Shown here piece by piece: positions 36,612-45,971 of a stretch of 64,000 nt of DNA (position 1 is the stretch's first letter; every line of letters begins with the position of its first letter). The position numbers and the translations under genes were made by a program. The stretch is from Planococcaceae bacterium Storch 2/2-2 (GTDB lineage Bacteria; Bacillota; Bacilli; Bacillales_A; Planococcaceae). The stretch is from contig WOYE01000008.1 of the NCBI GenBank assembly GCA_009740415.1, positions 221,881 to 285,880 of the forward strand. Reading direction: 5' to 3'. Below the pieces are notes generated by a model, which ran no database searches, had not been told where the DNA came from, and worked only from the letters and a program-made list of their open reading frames with translations.

Positions 36612-37968
36612 ATCCTCCAGGAGCTGGCATCGGCTGTTGGCTCCAGTCGACATTAAGGAACTTGTTAAACTCTTTCACGAAAGCGAGCGTTACCGTTCCC
36701 GTCGGACCGTTCCGCTGCTTAGCGATAATAATTTCGATCATATTCGAACTCTCGCTCTCTTTATCGTAATAATCATCACGATATAAGAAGCTGACGATAT
36801 CCGCATCTTGCTCAATACTTCCTGATTCTCGCAAGTCACTCATCATCGGACGTTTATCTTGTCGTTGTTCGACACCACGCGATAATTGAGACAGTGCGAT
36901 GACAGGTACTTCTAGCTCCCGAGCGAGACCTTTCAATGATCTCGAAATTTCGGATACTTCTTGCTGACGGTTTTCCCCTGAACGGCCACTTCCTGAAATG
37001 AGCTGTAAGTAATCGATGATGATCATACCGAGCCCGTGCTCTTGTTTCAGACGACGACATTTCGAGCGAATTTCATTCACACGAAGTCCCGGTGAATCGT
37101 CGATGTAAATGCCTGCATTCGACAGCGTTCCGGTTGCCATAACGAGCTTATCCCAATCTTCGTCCGTTAAATCACCTGTACGGAGCGATTGAGCATTGAT
37201 GTTTCCTTCCGCACAAAGCATACGCATAACGAGCTGGTCCGCTCCCATTTCCAAACTGAAGATCGCTACATTTTCATCGGTTTTCGTCCCTACGTTTTGA
37301 GCGATGTTCAAAGCGAATGCCGTTTTACCGACAGATGGACGGGCCGCTACGATAATGAGATCATTTCGTTGAAAACCTGCCGTAATTTTATCAAGATCAT
37401 CAAAACCTGTCGGAATACCAGTCACTTCACCTTGGTGTTGATGTAACACTTCAATGTTAGCAAATGTTTCAACGAGAACGTCATCAATCGAACGGAAATC
37501 CCCCGAATTTTTACGGTTCGAAACTTCCATCATTCGAGCTTCCGCTTGCGCAACGACTTCTTCGACTTCGTCTTCTCTCGTATAACCATCTTCAATAATG
37601 TCAGCTGCCGTACGAATTAAACGTCGTAACGTCGATTTCTCTTCAATAATTTTCGCATACTGTTCCACGTGGGCAGAAGTCGGAACGGCAGTCGCTAATT
37701 CTGCTAAATAGGACATCCCACCGACATTTTCCAGCTCTTGTGTCGCTGACAACTGTTCCGTTACCGTAACGACATCTACTGGCTCTCCACGGTCACTTAA
37801 CGCAAGCATCGCATCGAATATTTTTTGGTGACCGATTTTATAAAAATCTGTCGGTAAAATAATTTCAGACGCGGTAATGAGCGCTTCGGGCTCAAGCAAT
37901 ATTGCTCCGAGCACCGAGCGCTCCGCTTCATCGTTATGAGGTGGAATGCGATCGATCGTTGGATCCAC
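36610..37968 (-). CDS. dnaB: Replicative DNA helicase (DnaB family, DnaC of B. subtilis)
   Basis: This hexameric 5'-3' helicase unwinds DNA at the replication fork. The product (452 residues) has the N-terminal DnaB domain (PPHNDEAERSVLGAILL), a linker helix, and the RecA-like C-terminal domain with Walker A ARPSVGKTAFAL near residue 208, Walker B MIIIDYLQL and the DLRESGSIEQDAD arginine-finger region. No intein is present. The start is GTG at 37968, with AAGGAG 11 bases upstream. It follows rplI by 25 bases in the yybS-gdpP-rplI-dnaB unit. Confidence 0.96.
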   Translation of the reverse strand: MDPTIDRIPPHNDEAERSVLGAILLEPEALITASEIILPTDFYKIGHQKIFDAMLALSDRGEPVDVVTVTEQLSATQELENVGGMSYLAELATAVPTSAHVEQYAKIIEEKSTLRRLIRTAADIIEDGYTREDEVEEVVAQAEARMMEVSNRKNSGDFRSIDDVLVETFANIEVLHQHQGEVTGIPTGFDDLDKITAGFQRNDLIIVAARPSVGKTAFALNIAQNVGTKTDENVAIFSLEMGADQLVMRMLCAEGNINAQSLRTGDLTDEDWDKLVMATGTLSNAGIYIDDSPGLRVNEIRSKCRRLKQEHGLGMIIIDYLQLISGSGRSGENRQQEVSEISRSLKGLARELEVPVIALSQLSRGVEQRQDKRPMMSDLRESGSIEQDADIVSFLYRDDYYDKESESSNMIEIIIAKQRNGPTGTVTLAFVKEFNKFLNVDWSQQPMPAPGG

Positions 37969-37993
37969 GAATGATCACGCTCCTTATTTCAAT

Positions 37994-38443
37994 TTAGTCT
38001 TGTTCTACTACGTGGACCGTCAAGGTTGCTGTCACTTCTGGATGTAACTTAATTGGAACTTTCGTATGTCCGAGTGAACGGATCGCATCAGGAAGATCCA
38101 TCTTACGACGATCTACTTTAATATCTGTTTCTTTTTTCAACTGTTGTGCAATTTGTTTCGTCGTAATTGAACCGAAAAGACGTCCGCCTTCACCTGACTT
38201 TGCTTTCATCGTAATCGTTAATTCATCGATCGTTTTTTTCAACTGTTGTGCTTCTTTCAACTCTTCAGCAGCATCTTTTTGTTCACGACGTTTGCGACCT
38301 TCTAATTTACTCAAGTTCGCTGGTGTCGCTTCTACTGCTTTGTTATTTTTCAATAAAAAGTTTTGTGCATAACCTGGTGATACGTCTTTCACTTCACCTT
38401 TTTTACCTTGTCCTTTAACGTCCTGCGTGAAAATTACTTTCAT
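37994..38443 (-). CDS. rplI: 50S ribosomal protein L9
   Basis: L9 (149 residues) binds 23S rRNA near the L1 stalk. The N-terminal rRNA-binding domain has [19 protein letters not shown] and [11 protein letters not shown], a long helix joins it to the C-terminal domain ([17 protein letters not shown]). The length is normal. Its ATG overlaps the gdpP stop by four bases. Confidence 0.97.
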   Translation of the reverse strand: MKVIFTQDVKGQGKKGEVKDVSPGYAQNFLLKNNKAVEATPANLSKLEGRKRREQKDAAEELKEAQQLKKTIDELTITMKAKSGEGGRLFGSITTKQIAQQLKKETDIKVDRRKMDLPDAIRSLGHTKVPIKLHPEVTATLTVHVVEQD

Positions 38444-40425
38444 GAGTCGTTTCCTCCTTCAGATTCTTCTCTTTTTTCTAGTACAGCGAGTAGTTTTTGT
38501 TCAGCCTCTTCGACCGAATCGACCGGTAGTTGGCAAGCAGCGTTCGTCAAATGACCGCCTCCACCTAACTCCTCCATTACACGCTGCACGTTTATTTCAC
38601 CCAATGATCGGGCGCTAATTCCTATTTTACCATCTTTTCGCGGTGCGATTACAAAAGATGCTGAGATTCCGAGCATCGACAACAAAATGTCTGCTGTTTG
38701 CGCGATGAGAACCGGTCCATAAACTCGTCCTTCTTCCCCTTTAGCAATCGCAATTCCGTGATCGAGTACAGTAACGCCATCGATCAATTTAGCACGTTCC
38801 ATATACGTATCGATATCTTCTTTTAACAATTGTTGTACGAGAACCGTATCCGCTCCGTGCATTCTTAAATAAGAAGCCGCTTCAAACGTACGAGATCCTG
38901 TTCGCAACGTGAAGCTTTTCGTATCGACGACGATTCCTGCTAACATCGATGTCGCTTCAAGCATCGTTAGCTTTTCATGTTTCGGTTGATATTCGATCAA
39001 CTCTGTCACAAGCTCAGCGGTACTTGAGGCATAAGGTTCCATATAGACGAGCATCGACTGGTCAATGAACTCTTCACTGCGTCGGTGATGGTCGATCAAT
39101 ACGACCTTCTCTGACGCTTCTAAGACACGTTCATCAATGACCATGCTCGGCTTATGCGTATCGACGACGACGACGAGCGAACGATCCGTCATTTTTTCAA
39201 GCGCTTGTTCGGGCGTAATAAAATGTTCGAACAACTGATGGTCTTGCTCAATTTCTTTCATCAGTCGCGTTACGCTCGGATCTAACTCATCGAAGTTCAT
39301 AACGACATAACCTGGTATTTTATTCATGAGAGCCATTTTACGTACACCGATCGACGCTCCGACAGCATCCATATCAGGCATTTTATGCCCCATGACGAAC
39401 ACTTGATCACTTCCTTGAATTAAATCCCGGAGCGCGTGTGAAATCACTCGAGCACGTACACGTGTCCGTTTTTCAACAGGGTTCGTTTTTCCTCCGAAAA
39501 ACTTTAATTTCCCATCGATATGTTTAATCGCTACTTGATCTCCCCCTCGACCGAGAACGAGATCTAAACTCGCCTGGGCTAAATCGCCGAGTTCGATCAA
39601 TTCGGTCGAACCTGTCCCAATTCCAATGCTGAGCGTTAAACCTGACGTTTGCTCTGCCGTTCGCTCTCGGACGACGTCAAGAATAGAAAAGTTCGTCTCT
39701 TCGAGTTGAGCGAGCGTCGCATCGTTGAGAACGATGAAGAAACGGTCTTGTGCAATCCGCTTCATGAAAATACCGTTTTGCTTCGCCCAATCGTTTAAAA
39801 GAGACGTCACATGGGAGTTCATTTGGCTTTTCGTTTTGTCGTCCATCCGTTGAGCGAGTTCATCGTAGTTATCAATTAATAGAACACCGAGTACCGTTCG
39901 ATCTTTTTCATAAAGTGAACGAACGGTCACTTGTTCCGTCACATCGAACAAGTACAGGAGACGTTCATTCGGCCGGTACTGTATCTCGTAATAGCAATCT
40001 CCAATCGTTAATACTTTTGACTGAGCATCGTCCGACTTTTTGACAAATGTCGTCAATGCATCTGACAGCTCATCGAGCGACTCTCCAATGAGAGAAGAGC
40101 GTTCAAAAATCGAAGCCGCAAACTCGTTCGCCCAATCGACTTGTCGGTATTCATCGAACAAAATGATTCCGATCGGCAACTGCTGCAACGCTTCATCTCC
40201 TGCTCGTTCTACACGATGTGATAACGAGACGATGTACTTTTCAGTTTGCACGTACGTTTGCTCTTCCGCTCGCCAAACGAAACTTAACAAGACGATAAAC
40301 AATGCACTAACGACGATCCCGAGCCATATGTTGATTGTAAGTAAAGCGACCGATGCAAGTAAACCGACAGCTGAAATTCCAGCTAACGGATAGCGTATCG
40401 GACGCTTTCGAAAAATTGGTTCCAT
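38440..40425 (-). CDS. gdpP: Cyclic-di-AMP phosphodiesterase GdpP
   Basis: GdpP (661 residues) hydrolyses c-di-AMP to pApA and thereby affects cell-wall, potassium and beta-lactam responses. It has two N-terminal TM helices (about 12-55), a PAS domain, a degenerate GGDEF domain ([10 protein letters not shown] in place of the signature), then DHH ([21 protein letters not shown]) and DHHA1 with [10 protein letters not shown]. All catalytic DHH motifs are present. It is coupled to rplI by ATGA overlap and lies 12 bases after yybS. Confidence 0.95.
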   Translation of the reverse strand: MEPIFRKRPIRYPLAGISAVGLLASVALLTINIWLGIVVSALFIVLLSFVWRAEEQTYVQTEKYIVSLSHRVERAGDEALQQLPIGIILFDEYRQVDWANEFAASIFERSSLIGESLDELSDALTTFVKKSDDAQSKVLTIGDCYYEIQYRPNERLLYLFDVTEQVTVRSLYEKDRTVLGVLLIDNYDELAQRMDDKTKSQMNSHVTSLLNDWAKQNGIFMKRIAQDRFFIVLNDATLAQLEETNFSILDVVRERTAEQTSGLTLSIGIGTGSTELIELGDLAQASLDLVLGRGGDQVAIKHIDGKLKFFGGKTNPVEKRTRVRARVISHALRDLIQGSDQVFVMGHKMPDMDAVGASIGVRKMALMNKIPGYVVMNFDELDPSVTRLMKEIEQDHQLFEHFITPEQALEKMTDRSLVVVVDTHKPSMVIDERVLEASEKVVLIDHHRRSEEFIDQSMLVYMEPYASSTAELVTELIEYQPKHEKLTMLEATSMLAGIVVDTKSFTLRTGSRTFEAASYLRMHGADTVLVQQLLKEDIDTYMERAKLIDGVTVLDHGIAIAKGEEGRVYGPVLIAQTADILLSMLGISASFVIAPRKDGKIGISARSLGEINVQRVMEELGGGGHLTNAACQLPVDSVEEAEQKLLAVLEKREESEGGNDS

Positions 40426-40437
40426 TCCATCATCCCC

Positions 40438-41364
40438 TCAATTGTCCGCCTTGCGATCGACCCAATCCCTCAGTCGCATTCCGATATCTAAAATTCCGAT
40501 CAATACCGTAATCGACGATAACAATAATGCGATCAATGTGACGACCAACGTAATAAATTTCGAGGCATTCGCTTTTTCAAGCGCATATCGGAAAAACGAT
40601 ACCCCTTGTAATACGAATAATATTTTTAATAAGTGGGAGCTATTTAACAAGAAAACATGCGCATCTGAACCGACTTCTACTGATCCAAATAGCGTAATGA
40701 GTAAGACCCCACCGTAGACGAAAATGAGCAAGAGCGGAAATTGTAACGTAGACCATTTTGGAAACTTCGGAAAAGGTATATTCAACAATTTTCCAAACGT
40801 AAACGCGATCGTTAAAACGAGCCACGCGGTCACAAAAGCCGCCACAATGAATAAAGTAGGAAAACTGAGCTCATAAAATAAAAACCCCTCTCGAACAAGC
40901 GTCGGGATTTCTTTGTCGTCTTCATTGAAAGATTGAAGCAACTCGATGACGACTGACTCATTGTTATAAAAATGAGTCTGAAGCTTTTCGAGCCAGTTCA
41001 CTCCGTATACGACGAATGCTGACACGTAAGAAATAACTGTGCCAACGATCCAAATAAACGCAACTTGAATGTAAATATCAATCTTTGATTTACCTTTTAG
41101 AATAGATTCTCCCATCCATATACCCGACACGAGACTCGTCAAAACGAAAACTCCTTCAGGTACAGATGATAGAACGCCGGAAACGAGTGTAACGAGTAAA
41201 CTGAACGACCACACTTCATTTCTTTTCGCAATGAGGCGATAAAGCATCATATTATAGGGAAGAAAAAGGAGTGCGATTCCTCCATAAACTGGGCCTTTTA
41301 AAAAGACAAATATAAGTAAAGTGGCTGATAACCATTGCATCAACCGTTGAAACATTGAAGGCAT
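40438..41364 (-). CDS. yybS: YybS-like membrane protein (DUF2232)
   Basis: The product (308 residues) is an integral membrane protein with about eight hydrophobic helices and a short soluble loop around residues 130-155. Position directly upstream of gdpP and topology match B. subtilis YybS. The function is unknown, though the family resembles small-molecule transporter S-components. ATG 41364 is chosen because AGGAGGA lies 6 bases upstream; an in-frame ATG at 41379 precedes the SD. Confidence 0.8.
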   Translation of the reverse strand: MPSMFQRLMQWLSATLLIFVFLKGPVYGGIALLFLPYNMMLYRLIAKRNEVWSFSLLVTLVSGVLSSVPEGVFVLTSLVSGIWMGESILKGKSKIDIYIQVAFIWIVGTVISYVSAFVVYGVNWLEKLQTHFYNNESVVIELLQSFNEDDKEIPTLVREGFLFYELSFPTLFIVAAFVTAWLVLTIAFTFGKLLNIPFPKFPKWSTLQFPLLLIFVYGGVLLITLFGSVEVGSDAHVFLLNSSHLLKILFVLQGVSFFRYALEKANASKFITLVVTLIALLLSSITVLIGILDIGMRLRDWVDRKADN

Positions 41365-41480
41365 CTTTTTCCTCCTCATTTACTATGTGATTGAGCACGA
41401 ATATACAACTTCTACTCTTCAAGATGATTCATTCATATTGTTAAATTGTAACATGAGTAGAACATTATCGCACACTCCAT

Positions 41481-41521
41481 AAAAAAATGGCTTTCAAACG
41501 AAATGAGTTCGTTTGAAAGCC
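41481..41521 (-). terminator. Terminator of rpsF-ssb-rpsR operon
   Basis: On the minus strand GGCTTTCAAACGAA pairs with TTCGTTTGAAAGCC, followed by seven T's. Confidence 0.9.
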
Positions 41522-41529
41522 ACATTGTA

Positions 41530-41766
41530 TTATCTTTCTTCTGCTACGAATGGAAGTAAAGCCATAATACGCGCACGTTTAATTGCACGAGTCAATTTAC
41601 GTTGGTATTTTGCACTTGTTCCAGTTACTCGACGTGGTAAAATTTTACCGCGCTCTGAGATGAATTTTTTAAGTAAGTCTGTATCTTTATAGTCGATGTA
41701 AGTGATGTTATTTGATGTGAAATAACATACTTTACGACGACGACGTCCTCCGCGACGTGGTGCCAT
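41530..41766 (-). CDS. rpsR: 30S ribosomal protein S18
   Basis: S18 (78 residues) binds 16S rRNA together with S6 in the platform. It starts [19 protein letters not shown] and ends with [21 protein letters not shown] sequence. It has one Cys at the front, not a four-Cys zinc site. ATG 41766 is preceded by AGGAG; an in-frame ATG at 41790 is not used. Last gene of the rpsF-ssb-rpsR operon. Confidence 0.97.
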   Translation of the reverse strand: MAPRRGGRRRRKVCYFTSNNITYIDYKDTDLLKKFISERGKILPRRVTGTSAKYQRKLTRAIKRARIMALLPFVAEER

Positions 41767-41809
41767 AGTAATCACTCCTATTCTATTCATTTTTTGCGAT
41801 CCTTAACGA

Positions 41810-42364
41810 CTAAAACGGTAAATCGTCGTCCGATACGTCGATTTGTCCGCCCTTATTCGGCGCGAACGGTTCGTTCGTCGTTGTACGCTGCTCAGTTGGA
41901 GCGAACGGATCGTTCGGTTGGTTCTGGTTCTGGTTCTGGTTATATGAACTTCCTTGGTTATTCGAAGCGAACGGATCGCTCGGTGCATTGCTTTGGAACG
42001 AGTCGTTGGATGAATATCCACTACGGCCACGCTCTTGCGTTGCACTTCTCGGTTCTAAAAACTGCACACTGTCAGCAACAACCTCAGTCATAAATACACG
42101 ATTTCCATCGCGACCTTCGAAATTGCTCGTTTGAATACGCCCATCAACACCTGCTAAACTACCTTTACGTAAATAGTTTGCAATATTTTCAGCTTGTTTT
42201 CTCCACGCTACGCAGTTAATGAAGTCCGCTTCATTTTCACCTTGTTGGTTACGAAATGGACGATTCACTGCTAGTGTGAAACGAGTAACTGCGATGCCGC
42301 TTTGAGTATACTTAAGTTCCGGGTCTTTCGTTAAACGCCCGACTAAGACGACTCGGTTAATCAT
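41810..42364 (-). CDS. ssb: Single-stranded DNA-binding protein SSB
   Basis: SSB (184 residues) has an N-terminal OB fold ([20 protein letters not shown] through about residue 105), a low-complexity linker with Asn-Gln and Asp-Pro-Phe-Ala repeats, and the acidic tip DDDLPF that recruits replication and repair proteins. The (Asn-Gln)n repeat at about residues 143-151 is encoded by a short tandem DNA repeat near 41922-41940. It lies between rpsF and rpsR, as in B. subtilis. Confidence 0.97.
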   Translation of the reverse strand: MINRVVLVGRLTKDPELKYTQSGIAVTRFTLAVNRPFRNQQGENEADFINCVAWRKQAENIANYLRKGSLAGVDGRIQTSNFEGRDGNRVFMTEVVADSVQFLEPRSATQERGRSGYSSNDSFQSNAPSDPFASNNQGSSYNQNQNQNQPNDPFAPTEQRTTTNEPFAPNKGGQIDVSDDDLPF

Positions 42365-42422
42365 TACAGAATCCAGCCCCTTCCTTTTTTATATCAATGC
42401 GTTATAAATGACTAATTTACAA

Positions 42423-42713
42423 TTATGCGTCTAAACGGATTGCCATGTGGCGAAGAATGTCTTCGTTAATGTTAGCGAGACGTGTAAACTCTTCAATCGC
42501 TGCACCGTTATCTTTTAACGTTACTAATTGGTAGTATCCTTCACGCTCATCGTCGATTTCGTAAGCTAAACGGCGTTTACCCCACTCTTTCGACTCGATG
42601 ATTTCAGCGCCTTCTTGTTTTAATACGTTGTCGAAACGCTCGATCATTGCTTTACGAGCTTCTTCTTCAACTGAAGGACGGATTACGTACATAATTTCGT
42701 ACTTGTTCATCAA
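42423..42713 (-). CDS. rpsF: 30S ribosomal protein S6
   Basis: S6 (96 residues) begins [21 protein letters not shown] and contains [14 protein letters not shown] and EGYYQLVTL. It pairs with S18 on the 30S platform, and S6:S18 binds its own mRNA leader in many bacteria. AAGGAGGTGA precedes the start. First gene of the operon. Confidence 0.97.
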   Translation of the reverse strand: MMNKYEIMYVIRPSVEEEARKAMIERFDNVLKQEGAEIIESKEWGKRRLAYEIDDEREGYYQLVTLKDNGAAIEEFTRLANINEDILRHMAIRLDA

Positions 42714-42731
42714 TGGTCACCTCCTTATGGA

Positions 42732-42762
42732 CTTTGGCCTACAAACGTTCTGTAGACAAGGA
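42732..42762 (-). promoter_or_regulatory. rpsF leader hairpin (possible S6:S18 autoregulatory site)
   Basis: The rpsF leader can form a CTACA/TGTAG stem closing an AACGTT-type loop, 18 bases before the SD. The position fits the S6:S18-binding leader described in many bacteria. I cannot confirm the full conserved motif by eye. Confidence 0.35.
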
Positions 42763-42787
42763 GCAAGTATCTTTTCATACTCACATC

Positions 42788-42793
42788 ATTGTA
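42788..42793 (-). promoter_or_regulatory. Candidate -10 box of rpsF operon
   Basis: TACAAT on the minus strand, 75 bases before the rpsF ATG. The -35 region (TACGCA, 17 bases upstream) is weak. Confidence 0.35.
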
Positions 42794-42901
42794 TGTTACC
42801 ATAGGTCACTTGCGTAATCAATTTATTTTCTCGTTTTCTATTAAAATTAAAATTTACATCGAATCGAACCGGTCATTTTTTCTTTCGCCACTCTGCCTAG
42901 G

Positions 42902-43037
42902 TTATCCACAAAATGTGGACAACTTCGTTCATATTGTGGATTGTTTCTTCGAAAAACGCTAAATATAGCTATGTTTTTAAAGTTATCCACTATATGTTGT
43001 GGATAACTCGCTATTTTTGTGGATAACTTGTGGATAA
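42902..43037. promoter_or_regulatory. DnaA-box cluster upstream of the DUF3267 gene
   Basis: Consensus TTATCCACA occurs at 42902-42910 (+), and its complement TGTGGATAA at 42998-43006, 43018-43026 and 43029-43037. Near-matches are at 42914-42922 (TGTGGACAA), 42936-42944 and 42983-42991. The cluster is about 10 kb from oriC and overlaps the promoter and 5' leader of the DUF3267 gene. DnaA probably binds here. Confidence 0.8.
42941..42969 (+). promoter_or_regulatory. Candidate promoter of DUF3267 gene within DnaA boxes
   Basis: TTGTTT (42941-42946), 17 bases and TATAGC (42964-42969). It is weak but lies between DnaA boxes, so DnaA binding would interfere with it or assist it. Confidence 0.3.
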
Positions 43038-43059
43038 CTTTATGAAAGGAGAATATAAG

Positions 43060-43626
43060 ATGAAATTACTCGGTGTCGTTGAACTTTCTCTTGAACGAGT
43101 GGGTAAACAAAGCCTCACAGTTACGATCGCTTCTCTACTGTTCTTATTCAGCTTACATACATTACTCGTTCGCGCGTGGCCTTTTCATTGCAAATGGACA
43201 GATTTATTACTCGGTATCGGAGCGTACGTTGTGCTTATCATTTTGCACGAGATTTTTCATTTGATCGGATTTTTCATTTTCGGGCGTGTCCGTTGGAGTG
43301 AGATGGAAATGGGCATTCGTTGGGACCTCGGTGTCGCTTATGCTACACCTAAAAAATGGCTGACCAACCGACAGATGAAACGCGCACTCCTGTTACCGTT
43401 ACTCATGACGGGAATCATTCCGGCACTTTACGGTCTTCTGACAAGCAATGGACTTTTTTTAACGACAGGAGCTCTACTGATCGGCGGAGCGGTAGGTGAT
43501 CTCGTCATGTATTGGCAACTGCGTTCCTTTCCAGAAGAGGCAGTCGTGCGAGATGATCCTGAATTCCCTCGTCTGTTCGTTTACTCTCCTCACTCTTCAA
43601 ATGAGGGAAACACGTACGACTTATAA
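43060..43626 (+). CDS. DUF3267-type membrane protein (site-2 protease-like motif)
   Basis: The product (188 residues) has four or so hydrophobic segments. The first intramembrane motif is HEIFH (near residue 64), the HExxH pattern of the DUF3267/site-2-protease-like family, whose members are putative zincins of unknown substrate. ATG 43060 is 8 bases after AAAGGAG; a start at 43030 would fall inside a DnaA box. It is the only plus-strand gene in the 29-53 kb stretch, opposing the leftward replication-fork direction, and its 5' region is a DnaA-box cluster. Confidence 0.72.
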   Translation: MKLLGVVELSLERVGKQSLTVTIASLLFLFSLHTLLVRAWPFHCKWTDLLLGIGAYVVLIILHEIFHLIGFFIFGRVRWSEMEMGIRWDLGVAYATPKKWLTNRQMKRALLLPLLMTGIIPALYGLLTSNGLFLTTGALLIGGAVGDLVMYWQLRSFPEEAVVRDDPEFPRLFVYSPHSSNEGNTYDL

Positions 43627-43629
43627 AAG

Positions 43630-43672
43630 AAAAACCGCTTAGCCTCTGTTCAAACAGGCTAAGCGGTCTTCT
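43630..43672. terminator. Bidirectional terminator DUF3267 gene / ychF
   Basis: ACCGCTTAGCCT pairs perfectly with AGGCTAAGCGGT, with A-rich left and T-rich right flanks. Confidence 0.85.
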
Positions 43673-43680
43673 TTCTGTCA

Positions 43681-44781
43681 TTATACGTTAAAGCGGAAGA
43701 GTAATACGTCGCCGTCTTGGACGAGGTAATCTTTTCCTTCTGAACGTACGCGACCTGCTTCTTTCGCAGCTGTCATCGACCCTGCTTCAACGAGATCGTC
43801 ATACGCAACCGTTTCAGCGCGAATGAATCCGCGCTCAAAATCAGTATGGATAATTCCCGCACATTGCGGTGCTGTCATTCCTTTTTTAAATGTCCACGCG
43901 CGTACTTCTTGCACACCTGCTGTGAAATACGTAGCGAGTCCGAGTAAGTCGTACGTTGCGCGAATCAACTGATCCAATCCAGCTTCTTCGATTCCGAGTT
44001 CCTCGAGGAACATCGCTTTTTCATCGTCATCGAGTTCAGCCATTTCTTCTTCAATTTTCGCACATACTGTAATGACTTGTGCGCCGTCTTCTTCTGCAAA
44101 CGCACGTACTCTTTGAACGTATTCGTTCTCGTCAACATTTGCAATTTCATCTTCATCGACGTTCGCTACATAAAGCATCGGCTTGATCGTTAACAAGTGC
44201 ATTCCTCGAATAATTTCAAACTCTTCTTTCGTCAATTCAACCGAACGCGCTGGACGCTCTTCCTCAAATGCTTCTTTTAATTTAACGAGAACGATTTCTT
44301 CTGCCATCGCTTCTTTATCTTTCTGTTTCGCCATTTTTGAAACACGCTCTAAACGTTTTGATACGCTTTCTAAGTCAGCTAAAATTAACTCTAAGTTGAT
44401 CACTTCAATATCCGCAATTGGATCAACCGTTCCAGATACGTGCGTAATGTTTTCGTCAGCGAAACAACGAACGACTTGACAAATCGCATCTACTTCGCGG
44501 ATATGTGAAAGGAATTTGTTACCGAGCCCTTCTCCTTTACTCGCTCCTTCTACAATCCCTGCAATATCTGTAAATTCAAAAGCAGTAGGTACTGTCTTTT
44601 TCGGTTCAACGAGTTCTGTTAATTTTTCAAGACGTGCGTCTGGTACTTCTACGATTCCGACGTTCGGATCGATCGTACAGAATGGATAGTTAGCAGCTTC
44701 TGCTCCTGCTTTCGTAATCGCGTTAAATAATGTGGACTTTCCGACGTTTGGAAGTCCTACAATCCCTGCTGTTAAAGCCAT
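43681..44781 (-). CDS. ychF: Redox-regulated ATPase YchF (Obg family)
   Basis: YchF (366 residues, standard length) has the P-loop GLPNVGKSTLFNA (residues 8-20), G3 DIAG and the changed G4 (NVDED in place of NKxD) that explains its ATP preference. A C-terminal TGS domain has MTAPQCAGIIHTDFERGFIRAE. It binds ribosomes and affects the oxidative-stress response and translation of leaderless mRNA. It lies 89 bases after the DUF951 gene. Confidence 0.95.
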   Translation of the reverse strand: MALTAGIVGLPNVGKSTLFNAITKAGAEAANYPFCTIDPNVGIVEVPDARLEKLTELVEPKKTVPTAFEFTDIAGIVEGASKGEGLGNKFLSHIREVDAICQVVRCFADENITHVSGTVDPIADIEVINLELILADLESVSKRLERVSKMAKQKDKEAMAEEIVLVKLKEAFEEERPARSVELTKEEFEIIRGMHLLTIKPMLYVANVDEDEIANVDENEYVQRVRAFAEEDGAQVITVCAKIEEEMAELDDDEKAMFLEELGIEEAGLDQLIRATYDLLGLATYFTAGVQEVRAWTFKKGMTAPQCAGIIHTDFERGFIRAETVAYDDLVEAGSMTAAKEAGRVRSEGKDYLVQDGDVLLFRFNV

Positions 44782-44870
44782 TGGGTTTCCACAACCTTTC
44801 TTATTTTCCCCGTACTACTTCTCTTTTTTACCTCTTCTATTATAGGTACTCTCCGAATAGATGTCTATGT

Positions 44871-45068
44871 TCACTCCGAGGCACTGCGTAAAACACGCTT
44901 CATTTTCTTCGTAAATTCATTACGTGGCAGCATGACACTATGTCCGCACCCTACACATTTAATACGAATGTCCGCACCCATCCGAATGATTTTCCATTCG
45001 TTCGATCCACACGGATGAGGCTTCTTCATTTCTACAATATCATTCAGATCAAAGCGTTGTTCACTCAT
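44871..45068 (-). CDS. DUF951 protein
   Basis: The product (65 residues) matches the small DUF951 family with DIVEMKKPHPCGSNEWKIIRMGADIRIKCVGCGHSVMLPR. The PCG and CxxC Cys residues suggest a zinc ribbon. The function is unknown, though it usually sits beside mscS, parB or ychF in Firmicutes. ATG 45068 overlaps the mscS stop by 8 bases (ATGAGTGA), so the genes are translationally coupled. A longer in-frame start at 45140 lies inside mscS. Confidence 0.8.
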   Translation of the reverse strand: MSEQRFDLNDIVEMKKPHPCGSNEWKIIRMGADIRIKCVGCGHSVMLPRNEFTKKMKRVLRSASE

Positions 45069-45960
45069 TCGATGTTTCCTCACCTTCTGCTTCTTTGTAA
45101 ATGACCATTTTTTGATACGGTATTTCAATTCCGTTATCATCGAGTAATTTTTTCAAATCGCGGCGCATTTGACGAGCGACAGCAAAATTCATTGTCGGTT
45201 TCGTTTCAGCAGTAATTCGAAGTACAACTTCCGAAGCTTCTAAACTTTGTACACCGATTAAGACAGGGCGGTCGACTAACTCTTCGTACATCTCTGCATC
45301 GACCGTTTCTAAGTAATTGTTAATGACGCGCTCCGCCTCGTCAATGTCGGTTTCATACGAAACACCGATGTCTAAAATAGCGACTGAGTTGTTAATCGAG
45401 TAGTTAATGACTTCTGAAATGGTACCGTTTGGAATAATATGAACTTCACCACCGTAAGCAATCACTTTCGTCGTACGGAGTCCAATTTCCTCTACTGTTC
45501 CTGTCGCTTCACCAATTTGTACGTAATCACCGACTGAAAACTGATCTTCAAACAAAATAAAAAATCCTGTTATGACATCGCGCACTAAGTTTTGGGCTCC
45601 GAAACCGACTGCCAATCCGAGCACCCCTGCCCCGGCTAACAATCCTTTCACTCCGATTCCGAATTCTTCTAAAATCGCTAAGATCGCAGCGAAATAAACG
45701 ACATACGATACGGCATTTTCTAATAGCAACTTCAACGTTTTTTCTCGACGTTCCGAACGTCGAATCGGTCCTTTGTACTTCACTGCAAAGACGCGGCGAA
45801 TAACGAGTTTCACAGTGCCAACGACTGCGTAAGAAAGTAAAACGATGATCAACACACGAATCGAAATCCGTATCAATTCTTGCCACGTTTCAGAACTTAA
45901 TAAAAAGTTTTTAATTTCTTCCGCTTCTTCTACTGTTTTTTGATCGATCACTAATAGCAT
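45061..45960 (-). CDS. Small-conductance mechanosensitive channel, MscS family
   Basis: The product (299 residues) has an N-terminal helix, TMs at about 25-50 and 75-100, and the pore helix AGAGVLGLAVGFGAQNLVRD around 110-129. The MscS beta domain FSVGDYVQIGEATGTVEEIGLRTTKV and an alpha/beta C-terminus follow. It releases small solutes under osmotic down-shock. It starts 11 bases after parB and overlaps the DUF951 gene, matching the yyaA/ykuT-type neighbourhoods of Bacillales. The Gly/Ala-rich pore helix matches functional channels. Confidence 0.92.
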   Translation of the reverse strand: MLLVIDQKTVEEAEEIKNFLLSSETWQELIRISIRVLIIVLLSYAVVGTVKLVIRRVFAVKYKGPIRRSERREKTLKLLLENAVSYVVYFAAILAILEEFGIGVKGLLAGAGVLGLAVGFGAQNLVRDVITGFFILFEDQFSVGDYVQIGEATGTVEEIGLRTTKVIAYGGEVHIIPNGTISEVINYSINNSVAILDIGVSYETDIDEAERVINNYLETVDAEMYEELVDRPVLIGVQSLEASEVVLRITAETKPTMNFAVARQMRRDLKKLLDDNGIEIPYQKMVIYKEAEGEETSNE

Positions 45961-45971
45961 TCGATCCCTCC

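Noticed and set aside
37665..37680. parS-like TGTTCCACGTG in dnaB
   Set aside because: Only the left half and centre match; the right half is unrelated.
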